In this document: positions 25,870 through 33,282 of the stretch, one piece after another | Numbering within the stretch: position 1 is the first letter of the stretch | How the letters are laid out: each line of letters opens with the position of its first letter | Source of the DNA: Halorubrum laminariae | GTDB taxonomy: Archaea > Halobacteriota > Halobacteria > Halobacteriales > Haloferacaceae | Reading direction: 5' to 3' | Assembly: GCF_024494655.1 (NCBI RefSeq) | Contig: NZ_JANHDL010000004.1 | Span: forward strand, 1 to 64,000 | DNA length: 64,000 nt | Program-made: the position numbers and the translations under genes | Notes under the pieces: model-generated | Told to the model about the DNA's origin: nothing | Seen by the model: the letters and a program-made list of their open reading frames with translations, nothing else | The model's database searches: none

Positions 25870-26211
25870 CTACGCCGCCGGGGGGAGACGAACATCCACG
25901 ACGAAGCCGTACGCCGTCGTGTCGCCGCGAACGAGCGTATCGAACTGCGCGTCGAGCCACTCGTCGAAGTCGACGTCGAGCGGAATGTCGAGATCGCCTC
26001 GCGAGGCGACCCACTCGCCGACGTTGTCGGTCCACCAGCACGCAAGCGTTTCGTCGTCCAGTGTTTGGAGTTCTTGGAGGTATTCGTCGAGGTCCTCGTC
26101 CGAAAATCGATTCGGGAGCTCTAGTTCGAGTTTCCAGCGACCGAGGTCACGTTGGATTCGCCGTCGCTGGGCCGTCGTGAAGCCGTCTGTCGGCACTTTC
26201 TCTTTGGACAT
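25870..26211 (-). CDS. hypothetical protein, leaderless
   Basis: 113 aa, unrecognised. Helical N-terminus (FTTAQRRRIQRDLGRWKLELELP) and Trp/Asp-rich centre (ACWWTDNVGEWVASRGDLD). A box lies 29 nt upstream. Confidence 0.66.
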   Translation of the reverse strand: MSKEKVPTDGFTTAQRRRIQRDLGRWKLELELPNRFSDEDLDEYLQELQTLDDETLACWWTDNVGEWVASRGDLDIPLDVDFDEWLDAQFDTLVRGDTTAYGFVVDVRLPPAA

Positions 26212-26231
26212 CTTCTCTACTCACTCCCGGA

Positions 26232-26241
26232 AGATACAAAC
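26232..26241 (-). promoter_or_regulatory. recurrent intergenic box 11
   Basis: Coding-strand GTTTGTATCTTCCGGG; T-run 29 nt before the ATG at 26211. Confidence 0.6.
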
Positions 26242-26381
26242 CATCAACTAAACGATGTGTGTGAATTGCGCTACAGAGGCGGGTTGTAGTCGGTCATCCG
26301 ATTGATTCGACACACAAATATGGGGCAACCTTCTAGAACCAGTCGTCAGGGGCACGGGGGCGGGTGTTCCCCCTCCCGTCC

Positions 26382-26915
26382 TCAAAACAACGTTGCCTGC
26401 GTTTCCTGTGTCGCCGTAAACGCCGCCGGATCGGGCGCGTACAGGTGTTGGCTCGTCAGGATCACCGGCCCGTCGATGGACCGTTTCAGTGTTGCTTCCG
26501 TCGAGCCGCCGTTCCCGTACGTCTGGTCGCGCCGAATCGCTTTGAGGTACTTCGATTCGATCTCATCGAGCGGCCGCCGGCTGAGTACGTCTCGGTGGGT
26601 GTTCGTCACGAACGCGGCGATGGCGGTCTGCTGGCTGTCGGTGAGTTCGGACCAACCGTAGTTCGGCTCCGTGAACACGGCGTTCGTGGCCCCCGCCTGT
26701 CGCCACGACTTCGTTTGCGCTGGGTAGTCCCAGAGTTCGATCGCGGTCCCATCGGCGAAGATGGTCGCATACGCTGCGCTGTGGAGGTGGATGGTTTCCG
26801 CACAGGGCACACAGACGATGGCGTTGAGCCCGACGAGTCTCGCATCGACTGGCGCACAGCCACAGAACGGGCACGTGGGGCTGGTGTGGAGGAGCTGCTT
26901 GAACGAGTCGTTCAT
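26382..26915 (-). CDS. zinc-ribbon protein
   Basis: 177 aa. N-terminal CPFCGC and CVPC, about 20 residues apart, form a zinc ribbon; the rest is helical with WRQAGATNAVF and DSQQTAIAAFVTNTHRD. Coupled to the preceding gene by ATGA. Role unknown. The 167 nt between its stop and the window's next minus-strand gene hold nothing identifiable. Confidence 0.68.
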   Translation of the reverse strand: MNDSFKQLLHTSPTCPFCGCAPVDARLVGLNAIVCVPCAETIHLHSAAYATIFADGTAIELWDYPAQTKSWRQAGATNAVFTEPNYGWSELTDSQQTAIAAFVTNTHRDVLSRRPLDEIESKYLKAIRRDQTYGNGGSTEATLKRSIDGPVILTSQHLYAPDPAAFTATQETQATLF

Positions 26916-27571
26916 GCCGAGGCGTGTTCGCTTGCGAGTTCTCGCTCGAAGATGTCGGTCGTTGACTCGAAGAGGGCGTCCCACTCCGGGGGCGTCTCGA
27001 GAATCCGGTTCAGTTGGGCTTGGAGCTGTGCCGCCGTCTGGACGGGATCGGTGAAGGGGACGTACTCGTACGTCCAGACACTCGTGTCGTCGGTCGAAAG
27101 CCACGTGGAGTGCTCGCCGCTGGCGAGGGCGTCATCCTCGCTGGCGACGACTGGAACGCCGTCGACGGCCTCGGCGGTCTCGTACCGCTGAATGCGATCT
27201 TCGTAGAAGCGCCGTGCGCCGAAATCGAGAAAGACGATACCGGTCGGCGAGAGCGAACACACGCGACCCGTTCCACCGGCCGCCAGCTCGAAGAGATCGT
27301 GGTGGCCTTCGAACCACGGAACCGGCTCTTCGAACAGCGGGACGAGTGCGGGTTCGACGCGGTAGCCGTCGTGTTCGACGCCCTCCGTCAGCGCCGTGAC
27401 CGACACGTCGAGTGGATCGATGGTGCCCACTCCGTCGCCGATCAGCGTGACGACCTCGCCGTCGACCTCGGTGATGAAGACGTTATCGCGGCCATGTTCA
27501 GTTGCGAGACGGTCGTGTCGGGTTTCGATCAGGGGAGCGTGCTCGTGATCTTCAGCGTCAATATACGTCAT
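26912..27571 (-). CDS. hypothetical protein, leaderless
   Basis: 219 aa, unrecognised. Beta-rich (VFITEVDGEVVTLIGDGVGTIDPLDV), then RVCSLSPTGIVFLDFGARRFY and a helical C-terminus. A box lies 27 nt before the ATG. Confidence 0.67.
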   Translation of the reverse strand: MTYIDAEDHEHAPLIETRHDRLATEHGRDNVFITEVDGEVVTLIGDGVGTIDPLDVSVTALTEGVEHDGYRVEPALVPLFEEPVPWFEGHHDLFELAAGGTGRVCSLSPTGIVFLDFGARRFYEDRIQRYETAEAVDGVPVVASEDDALASGEHSTWLSTDDTSVWTYEYVPFTDPVQTAAQLQAQLNRILETPPEWDALFESTTDIFERELASEHASA

Positions 27572-27589
27572 CTTCCACTCCCAAACGGG

Positions 27590-27599
27590 ATTTACAAAC
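27590..27599 (-). promoter_or_regulatory. recurrent intergenic box 12
   Basis: Coding-strand GTTTGTAAATCCCGTT; T-run 27 nt before the ATG at 27571. Confidence 0.55.
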
Positions 27600-27683
27600 C
27601 TTCTACTGGCCGTATCGTTGTGTCAGTTGACAGCAACACCCAAACAGATATAACACTAGGCTGTGGAGGTTGAAGTGTAAGCC

Positions 27684-27848
27684 ATGGGATACGGAGAGTA
27701 CGACGAAGACGAGTACGCACGGTTCGAAGAGATGGCCTCGTTCGAAACTGATGAGGAGCCCATTGCCGGCCAACACAATGGACAGCTTCGCACGGAAGGC
27801 GGAGAGGACACGACCGCGCTGATCGAGAGGTTGGACGAGATGCGGTGA
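27684..27848 (+). CDS. 54-residue acidic protein, DUF5786-like
   Basis: 54 aa beginning MGYGEYDEDEYARFEEMASF and ending ALIERLDEMR. The MG-x-G-x-YDE-x-E start resembles small DUF5786 proteins of haloarchaea, which is a tentative match. Preceded by GATATAAC about 37 nt upstream. Lies alone on the plus strand between two minus-strand genes. Confidence 0.6.
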   Translation: MGYGEYDEDEYARFEEMASFETDEEPIAGQHNGQLRTEGGEDTTALIERLDEMR

Positions 27849-27885
27849 CCGGTGCTGGAGTTGTTCGTTCTCTGTGGGTAGTCCC

Positions 27886-28431
27886 TTAATCTGAAACGGC
27901 CGAGTTGCCCGTAACCGCATTACCAGCGAGCTGCTTCTCTAACGATTTTAACTTGCGGACTGATTCTTTAAACTCGTCAGTGTGGCAGTTCCCGAATGTG
28001 GATTTTCGGAGGGCGCGGTGCTTGGATTCGAGAGCAAGGAATTCGCGCAGGGTTGAGTCGTGTAATGCTCTCGAGAGCAACTCTTCGACAGTGCTGATCA
28101 GATCGGGTTGTTTGACTGGCTTTTCGAGGTAGGCGTCACACGGAATTTTGAAAATGTCAGTGTCGGCAGAGTTGGCGGAGACGATCGCGACTGCCGGATT
28201 GTACTCGCTTTCTCGGATCGCGACGGCTGTCTCGGTTCCTGAGAGGCCAGGCATGTTCCGATCAAGCAATACGACATCGGTGCTGTGGTCTAAGGTTTCT
28301 AGACCTGACATCCCACACTCAGCAGTTTCTACCGAGTATGTGGGCTTCAGAAGGAGCTTTTGTAGTTCGCGGAGATCGTCATTGTCGTCAATAATAAGGA
28401 CCTTCTGAACTCGATCTACCGACTCTGTCAT
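27886..28431 (-). CDS. response regulator with HalX domain
   Basis: 181 aa. Receiver domain with the acidic pair at D15/D16, phosphoacceptor D57 in VVLLDRNMPG, a Ser at VSANS and Lys in YLEKPV. The C-terminal 60 residues (LREFLALESKHRALRKSTFG) match the HalX domain of haloarchaeal regulators. No histidine kinase is nearby, so it would need a host kinase. TTATTATAATG about 28 nt before the ATG indicates leaderless transcription by an ordinary TATA promoter, not the recurrent box. Confidence 0.85.
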   Translation of the reverse strand: MTESVDRVQKVLIIDDNDDLRELQKLLLKPTYSVETAECGMSGLETLDHSTDVVLLDRNMPGLSGTETAVAIRESEYNPAVAIVSANSADTDIFKIPCDAYLEKPVKQPDLISTVEELLSRALHDSTLREFLALESKHRALRKSTFGNCHTDEFKESVRKLKSLEKQLAGNAVTGNSAVSD

Positions 28432-28502
28432 GTCTGAACCAAATTGTACATTATAATAACTGTTGTCTTCTGAGTTACCATTGATGGTTGTTATATTGTT
28501 GA

Positions 28503-28586
28503 CGGGAGGGCTGGGATTCGAACCCAGGAGTCCTCTCGGACACCGGTTTTCAAGACCGGCGCAATAGGCCGCTCTGCCACCCTCCC
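28503..28586 (-). tRNA. tRNA-Ser (TGA)
   Basis: 84 nt. Acceptor GGGAGGG/CCCTCCC with G73, anticodon stem CCGGT/ACCGG, loop CTTGAAA giving anticodon TGA, long variable arm (GTCCGAGAGGAC), T arm CTGGG-TTCGAAT-CCCAG. No intron, CCA not encoded. Confidence 0.95.
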
Positions 28587-28660
28587 CTGCTGCGTAGTGA
28601 GTACAGCCTGTTAAGGCCGTTTCGGTCGGCTGTTCGGAACGAACGTCATGTTCCAGTGGC

Positions 28661-28987
28661 TCATTCTTCGGGGCCTGATCTGGCGTTCTCGAGGGTTTCA
28701 ACTACATCCCTGTATTCGTCGTGGTCGTGGTCTGTGTTTGTGAAGAATTCTCCTTCGAATGCACCATCCGGCTTGTTTCTCGTTGCCAGACGCTCCCACG
28801 AGTCTCCATTAAAGTGGACCCCGTGGATCGAATCCTCGGTGATAAGGACGAAATCGGAAATGGTTGGAGCGTCTTTCGGGTCGCCCATCCTCGTGGGAGA
28901 GACCGTCACGGCCTCGAGAGCGGTGGCGGCTAGTTGTTCTTTTTCGTTAAACGACAACTTTCGGTTAGGAAGTGAGCTGATGTTCAT
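28661..28987 (-). CDS. hypothetical protein
   Basis: 108 aa, unrecognised. Mixed sequence with SDFVLITEDSIHGVHFNGDSWERLATRNKPDG in the middle, a likely small beta-sheet. Nine nt after the upstream gene, so co-transcribed with it. Confidence 0.65.
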   Translation of the reverse strand: MNISSLPNRKLSFNEKEQLAATALEAVTVSPTRMGDPKDAPTISDFVLITEDSIHGVHFNGDSWERLATRNKPDGAFEGEFFTNTDHDHDEYRDVVETLENARSGPEE

Positions 28988-28996
28988 GGTGGTTGG

Positions 28997-29314
28997 TTAA
29001 TCTGAAAGTGCAGTCTGGATGTGCTCGATACTCTGAGAGGGTTCCGTGTAGACGCCCGCCGGTTCGAGATAGGTCTGGATGGAGAGCGTTACCGCGTGTA
29101 TGAGTACGGTGACACTCCGGTCGTGGCTGTCTTCGTGGATCAGCGTGAACAGATGCCAGTCACCGGTCTCGTCGACGCACGGTTCGGCGGAGTCTCCGTC
29201 CAGTATCCACGAGTTGTCGCACTCGAGAGCCGCAAGCAGTTCCTCACGCAGGTTCTGTGCCGTTTCCTCGGTCAGGTGATCGGTGTTTTTGAGTGTGGTC
29301 TCGAATTCGTTCAT
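28997..29314 (-). CDS. hypothetical protein
   Basis: 105 aa from the ATG at 29314. Helical start (FETTLKNTDHLTEETAQNLREELLAAL), then CVDETGDWHLFTLIHEDSHDRSVTVLIHAVTL. Not recognised. Located between the tRNA-Thr/Gln pair and tRNA-Ser, possibly transcribed with them. Confidence 0.63.
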   Translation of the reverse strand: MNEFETTLKNTDHLTEETAQNLREELLAALECDNSWILDGDSAEPCVDETGDWHLFTLIHEDSHDRSVTVLIHAVTLSIQTYLEPAGVYTEPSQSIEHIQTALSD

Positions 29315-29393
29315 CGTTTGGGTGTTGGGTGGTGGTGTCATCGGTGGTGTTGTTACTGCGTAGTGAGCTAAAGAGAGGAGAGAAGGCCGCAAG

Positions 29394-29468
29394 AGCCAGA
29401 ACAGGGATTTGAACCCCGGTGAATCTCGGTTACAAGTCGAGTGCATGAACCACCCATGCTCTTCTGGC
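29394..29468 (-). tRNA. tRNA-Thr (TGT)
   Basis: 75 nt. Acceptor GCCAGAA/TTCTGGC with T73, D arm GCAT/ATGC, anticodon stem CTCGA/CCGAG with an A-C mismatch at 31:39, loop CTTGTAA giving anticodon TGT, T arm ending in GGTTCAAATCC. The mismatch hints at relaxed selection or a base edited after transcription. Confidence 0.88.
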
Positions 29469-29475
29469 ATCGTGA

Positions 29476-29580
29476 TAGTTCCGGGCGGATTCGAACCGCC
29501 GTCAATGGCTAACTTCCGCCGTCCGAGGGGACGAACGACGCCCAAAGGCCATTATGATTGGCCGTCTACACCACGGAACT
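29476..29580 (-). tRNA. tRNA-Gln (TTG) with intron
   Basis: 105 nt. Acceptor AGTTCCG/CGGAACT with A73; anticodon stem ATGGC/GCCAT; loop CTTTGG with anticodon TTG; intron of about 31 nt (29511-29541) after position 37; T arm GGCGG-TTCGAAT-CCGCC. Haloarchaeal chromosomal tRNA-Gln(TTG) genes are known to carry an intron here, pointing to acquisition from a haloarchaeal host and dependence on its splicing endonuclease. Seven nt from tRNA-Thr, so a joint transcript. Confidence 0.92.
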
Positions 29581-29641
29581 TCGTTGGTTGGTCTGTGTTC
29601 CAACGTTGGGGACGGGGAGTATCTACTTTTCGGTGAGTAGA

Positions 29642-29661
29642 GAGGGCGCTCTTCCGCCCTC
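29642..29661 (-). promoter_or_regulatory. GC hairpin between box 13 and the tRNA pair
   Basis: GAGGGCG/CGCCCTC, 7-bp stem with 6-nt loop, in the presumed leader of the tRNA-Gln/Thr transcript. Could be a processing signal or attenuator. Confidence 0.4.
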
Positions 29662-29676
29662 ACACCATCTCTCGGG

Positions 29677-29686
29677 GGCTAGAAAC
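29677..29686 (-). promoter_or_regulatory. recurrent intergenic box 13 (tRNA promoter)
   Basis: Coding-strand GTTTCTAGCCCCCGAG, immediately after the stop of the 94-residue protein. The next genes downstream are tRNA-Gln and tRNA-Thr (105 nt away), so this box class also serves RNA genes. Confidence 0.6.
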
Positions 29687-29687
29687 T

Positions 29688-29966
29688 CTATTCCGTGGCC
29701 GATTCTGCCTTTTGGGCGATGAGCGGAGCGGCTTCGAGGCCGGCGATGAACGCTCGCATCCCGGCTTCATCGAACGTCTCGCCGAGGTCTTTCTGGAAGT
29801 CGTGGTCGTGTTCGCTCGGATCGACTGGCTCAATCACCAGCCGATACCGCGGCGTGCCGGGGATCTCTCGGAGGACGATTTCGCTGTCGGCGAGGTCGTC
29901 GCTGTAGCGGTTGTTGAGTCGGTTGACGTCGTCTTCGAGTGGTCGATCGGATGAGGAGTCGCTCAT
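29688..29966 (-). CDS. hypothetical protein downstream of RPAP
   Basis: 92 aa from the ATG at 29966 (a GTG 6 nt earlier would give GTGA coupling to the RPAP stop). Unrecognised: VLREIPGTPRYRLVIEPVDPSEHDHDF then a helix FDEAGMRAFIAGLEAAPLIAQ. Third gene of the RPA operon, so possibly linked to single-stranded DNA handling. Confidence 0.66.
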   Translation of the reverse strand: MSDSSSDRPLEDDVNRLNNRYSDDLADSEIVLREIPGTPRYRLVIEPVDPSEHDHDFQKDLGETFDEAGMRAFIAGLEAAPLIAQKAESATE

Positions 29967-29968
29967 GG

Positions 29969-30646
29969 TCACACCGGGGCGGGCGCTGCGTCGGGTTCCT
30001 CGTCGGCCGAGATGAAGTCCTCGGCGATGGGCTCGACGTCGTCACGGATGATGCTTACGTCGAACTCGTACTGTTGGTCAGCCTCGCTGTCGAACGGGGC
30101 TGTACCGTTCTCGTACGCCTGTACCCGTTCGAGCGTGAACTTCGCCGCCTCGGCCGTCCACCGCTCGCGAGTGCCTGCGTCGGAGACGAGGAGGAATTCG
30201 GGCTCGACCGAGACGTAGGTCTGTCCGCGGTCGGTGGTGTAGCTGTTCGGCTTGCCCATCACCATCACGTGTTCGACTTCGGACGCCGTCAGCTCCTCGC
30301 GATCGCCGTCGGGGGCGAGCTCTTCGAGCACGCTGACCGTCTCCGGGTCGTACTGGCCGGCGTACACGTAGAAGACGCCCGTCGCGTCGCGGATCTTCGC
30401 CCGGTAGGTGGTCGGGCTGTCGTTGACCTTCGCGACTTCCATCAACGTCCCCATCATCAGGACGCGGTGGACGCCTGCGCCGGTCGGCGTCAAGTAGTAG
30501 TTCGGTGCGCGGTCGCCGTCGGACTCGATGTCTGCGGGCATTTTGAACTCGGTGTTGGACTCGTTGAACTCCGTTGCGAACATCCGGGTCGCTTTGTTCC
30601 GTTCGCGCTGGCTGCCGTTGCTGTTGTTGGTGTCGTTGTCACTCAT
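29969..30646 (-). CDS. RPA-associated protein (RPAP, COG3390-like)
   Basis: 225 aa. The start (RERNKATRMFATEFNESN), YYLTPTGAGVHRVLMMGTLMEV, YRAKIRDATGVFYVYAGQYDPE and EFLLVSDAGTRERWTAEAA follow the haloarchaeal RPA-associated protein family, an OB-fold partner encoded next to RPA. Helps bind single-stranded DNA during replication and repair. Downstream of RPA by 35 nt. The ATG at 30646 is chosen because upstream in-frame sequence is Arg-rich non-coding. Confidence 0.88.
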   Translation of the reverse strand: MSDNDTNNSNGSQRERNKATRMFATEFNESNTEFKMPADIESDGDRAPNYYLTPTGAGVHRVLMMGTLMEVAKVNDSPTTYRAKIRDATGVFYVYAGQYDPETVSVLEELAPDGDREELTASEVEHVMVMGKPNSYTTDRGQTYVSVEPEFLLVSDAGTRERWTAEAAKFTLERVQAYENGTAPFDSEADQQYEFDVSIIRDDVEPIAEDFISADEEPDAAPAPV

Positions 30647-30681
30647 GGGTGTAGTGTTGTCTGGTGGGTGGTTGTCGGTCG

Positions 30682-31692
30682 TTACGCGGCGGTCTCGGCG
30701 GGCGTTGCGTCGGCGCTGATGTCGGCGTCGTCGCTCACGAGGTCTTCGAGTGCGGCGACCACATCGTCGTCTGCGCCCGTACAGAAGGTGGCGTCGTTGA
30801 CGAGGAGGTACTGTCCGAAGACGGGACCGCGAATCTCGACGTACTTGCCGAGGACCTCCGCGCGAATCTCGTCGGCGACGACGGTCGTATCGAGCGCGTC
30901 CATCGCCATCTCCTTGGCTTTCTCGAGGTCCATGCTCGTCGCTGCCTCGGTCGCTTCCTGATCGAAGACGACATCCTGTGCCGTCTCGCCGTTGTCGATG
31001 ACCGCCTTGATCCGAAGGTCGAACTCGCCCTCGACGGGGCCGTGTTCGGCACACCGTCCGTTCTGGACGACGCGCGTACAGTCGTCGTCGGGACACCGCT
31101 TGATCAGTCCCGAGCCCGTGTTGATGGCGACGATGGCTCCTTCGTGAGCCGTCTCGCTGCTCTGGATGTCGATCTCTTCGTCTTCCGCGACGGTGACCTG
31201 GCTGTTCTTCGTGAACTTCACCGAGTACCGGCCTTCGTACTCGTCGGCGACGACGTTCTGAATGTGGTAGGTCTGTCCCTCCTCGAGTTCGGGGATGCCC
31301 TCCGTTCCCTCCCAGATTGTGAACTTGATTTTATCGGTCTCGTCCCCGAGCAGGCCGACCTGCGCCATGCTGTCGCTGTTGGGCGACCACAGCTGGACGA
31401 CCTCGACGGCGAGATCGTGCCAGGTGCCCTCCTCGGTGATCTCTTCGACAGGGGTCGGGTCGAAGGCGTCGTAGTTCGTCTCTGCTTCCGTGTCGTTCGT
31501 CGGCGTCTCGGACCGCTCGATGCCGGCGTTGTCGCAGATCGTGTTCTCGACGCTCCGGGTTGCTTCGCCGACGGGCAGGAGGTACTCGTCGACGAGATTC
31601 TGGATCTGCGCTTCGATCTGTTCGACGTTCAGGTCTGCTTGGTCGCCGTACGTTTCCACGAGGTCTGCCGCGTTGCTTGCTACGTTGCTCAT
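30682..31692 (-). CDS. rpa: replication protein A (single-stranded DNA-binding)
   Basis: 336 aa. Helical N-terminal oligomer region, an OB fold (about 88-175: VEEITEEGTWHDLAVEVVQLWSPN, DETDKIKFTIWEGTEGIPELEEG), a second OB fold with a zinc finger (CPDDDC and C-x2-H near residue 205: RCPDDDCTRVVQNGRCAEHG), and a C-terminal OB-like segment. This is the haloarchaeal RPA architecture. A mobile-element copy implies its own replication or recombination machinery. A box 97 nt upstream probably drives it. Confidence 0.93.
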   Translation of the reverse strand: MSNVASNAADLVETYGDQADLNVEQIEAQIQNLVDEYLLPVGEATRSVENTICDNAGIERSETPTNDTEAETNYDAFDPTPVEEITEEGTWHDLAVEVVQLWSPNSDSMAQVGLLGDETDKIKFTIWEGTEGIPELEEGQTYHIQNVVADEYEGRYSVKFTKNSQVTVAEDEEIDIQSSETAHEGAIVAINTGSGLIKRCPDDDCTRVVQNGRCAEHGPVEGEFDLRIKAVIDNGETAQDVVFDQEATEAATSMDLEKAKEMAMDALDTTVVADEIRAEVLGKYVEIRGPVFGQYLLVNDATFCTGADDDVVAALEDLVSDDADISADATPAETAA

Positions 31693-31779
31693 GTCTGTTG
31701 GTTTCTAGTCCGATCTTCCGAGAGAGGCTTGAGCGGAGGCTGCTTCTCCCCTTTTTCTCTCTCCTCACCCCCTCTCGGG

Positions 31780-31790
31780 ACATACAAAAC
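31780..31790 (-). promoter_or_regulatory. recurrent intergenic box 14 (RPA operon)
   Basis: Coding-strand GTTTTGTATGTCCCGAGAGG; T-run 97 nt before the RPA ATG, leaving a leader of about 70 nt. Confidence 0.5.
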
Positions 31791-31881
31791 CTCTCTGCGG
31801 GGCGCGCTCTTTTCTCCACTCTTCGAATTGCGGACGTGGCGGGGGGTGGTGTTTGTCTTCTGATTTTCTTTTAAGAGCAAT

Positions 31882-32379
31882 TCAGAACATCTTGTCGACG
31901 TTCCGCCCGTATTCGTGGAGGAATTCTTCGGTCGTGATTTTTCCTTCTTTGAACGCATCGATGGTGTCGTCGCCTGCGACCTCTCCAATGGCGAGCGTAC
32001 CAGCCATGGACGCGCCGTACTTGAGATACTGCCCGAGCGTTTCGGCGTTTTGTACTCCACCCACGAACTGCGTGAGTTTTGGAGCGTTGCCTCCGAGAAG
32101 TTGTTCGGCAAGTGCACGAGCTTCGTTCGCCGCATAGCCCTTTTCGAACTTGGTATCGCCAGCCTCTGTTTCTATACTTAGTTCGGTCAAGTACAGAGAT
32201 GGTGTTTGGAGAACTACCACGGTACAGGTGTAATCGGACCCCTCGAAGTCTAACACGCATCCTTCCGGTTCGTATATCAGTTCGACTGGTTCGCCTATCG
32301 GCGAGGTTCTTCCCGGTTCTGGGTCGACAGCACGAAAGCCGTCGGGCGTGTTGTCGGTGTCATCGCTAGTGTCGGACAT
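31882..32379 (-). CDS. hypothetical protein
   Basis: 165 aa from the ATG at 32379. Beta-rich N-terminus (VELIYEPEGCVLDFEGSDYTCTVVVLQTPSLYLTELSIE in part) and a helical C-terminus (ITTEEFLHEYGRNVDKMF). Not recognised. A recurrent box lies 72 nt upstream. Confidence 0.67.
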   Translation of the reverse strand: MSDTSDDTDNTPDGFRAVDPEPGRTSPIGEPVELIYEPEGCVLDFEGSDYTCTVVVLQTPSLYLTELSIETEAGDTKFEKGYAANEARALAEQLLGGNAPKLTQFVGGVQNAETLGQYLKYGASMAGTLAIGEVAGDDTIDAFKEGKITTEEFLHEYGRNVDKMF

Positions 32380-32442
32380 GGTGTGATTTTCCCGTCGGTG
32401 CTGGATGTGATTAATCTTCCCCGCCGGGTCACCCACCTCGCC

Positions 32443-32452
32443 GGATACAAAC
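32443..32452 (-). promoter_or_regulatory. recurrent intergenic box 15
   Basis: Coding-strand GTTTGTATCCGGCGAGGTGG; T-run 72 nt before the ATG at 32379. Confidence 0.5.
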
Positions 32453-32518
32453 TAACCTCCAGATCTCCACTATTGTTAACGGGAGCAGGCTTTTGTAAAG
32501 TGGTTGTGAGCGGGCTGT

Positions 32519-33013
32519 ATGGAGTATTCGACCGTCGGTGTAGACGAGCGTCTATTCGTACGGCTACAGGATGGAGAGGAGCTTCGTGCGGGAATCGAAC
32601 AAGCTGCGTCGGATGTTGGCGCAGAAGGGAGCTGGTTCATCGGGTTCGGTGGGCTTCGCAACGCGACTCTCTGGTTTTTCGACCAACAGGAGCGGCACTA
32701 CGACAGTATTCACTTCGAGGAACCGCTGGAGCTGACCTTCTGTGTCGGAAACTTCGCGTGCGTCGACGGGTCGATGTTCGCTCACACTCACGTCACGGTC
32801 GCGGACATGGAGGGCAATTCGATCGGTGGCCACCTCGAGTCCGCAGAGGTGTTCGTCGGCGAGGTGTATGCGGACCTGTTCGACGAACCCGTCGACCGAG
32901 AGAGCAGCGCAACGCCCGTGCTGGATACTCGACAGTGGTTGAGTGCCGATATCGAAGCGAGCCCGGAGACGCACCCCGAGACTGGCTTCAACCTGAATCA
33001 CACCGATGTGTGA
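32519..33013 (+). CDS. PPC-domain (DUF296) DNA-binding protein
   Basis: 164 aa. LRAGIEQAASDVGAEGSWFIGFGGLRNATLWFF and MFAHTHVTVADMEGNSIGGHLESAEVFVG are the plant-and-prokaryote-conserved (PPC) domain, including the conserved H-x-H and GGHL. PPC proteins form trimers and some bind AT-rich DNA. Start is 28 nt after TTTTGTAAAG, so likely leaderless. Possibly a regulator of the element. Confidence 0.85.
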   Translation: MEYSTVGVDERLFVRLQDGEELRAGIEQAASDVGAEGSWFIGFGGLRNATLWFFDQQERHYDSIHFEEPLELTFCVGNFACVDGSMFAHTHVTVADMEGNSIGGHLESAEVFVGEVYADLFDEPVDRESSATPVLDTRQWLSADIEASPETHPETGFNLNHTDV

Positions 33014-33278
33014 CTTGGAGGAATACGTCCGGCGAGTCGAGGGGTGGCTGCCCGATTCGGAGATGGTCGAGCTCCACAACGGGATCGCTGTTGTCCGGAC
33101 GGTCGAGGGAGATGTCCTTGAGACAAAACAGACGAAACACGGCCTGTATCACCAGTTCACGATTGCGAACGATCCCTGCTGGCTCGACCTTCTCGCACCC
33201 ACGGTTACATGCGACGAGTGTCTTCACCTGGGGGACCTGAGCGTGGAGTACGACGATGGATTTCTCGTCGTTCGGTGA
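33006..33278 (+). CDS. hypothetical protein coupled to PPC gene
   Basis: 90 aa, overlapping the PPC stop by 8 nt (ATGTGTGA). Not recognised; TCDECLHLGDLSVEYDDGFLVV and an earlier C give a possible metal site. Convergent with the methyltransferase gene 4 nt away. Confidence 0.65.
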   Translation: MCDLEEYVRRVEGWLPDSEMVELHNGIAVVRTVEGDVLETKQTKHGLYHQFTIANDPCWLDLLAPTVTCDECLHLGDLSVEYDDGFLVVR

Positions 33279-33282
33279 CCGG

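Noticed and set aside
29939..31863. Long open frames on the plus strand opposite RPA and RPAP
   Set aside because: Their proteins are Val/Arg/Cys-rich, lack acidic haloarchaeal composition and run antisense to clear RPA/RPAP genes; they are shadow frames of GC-rich DNA.
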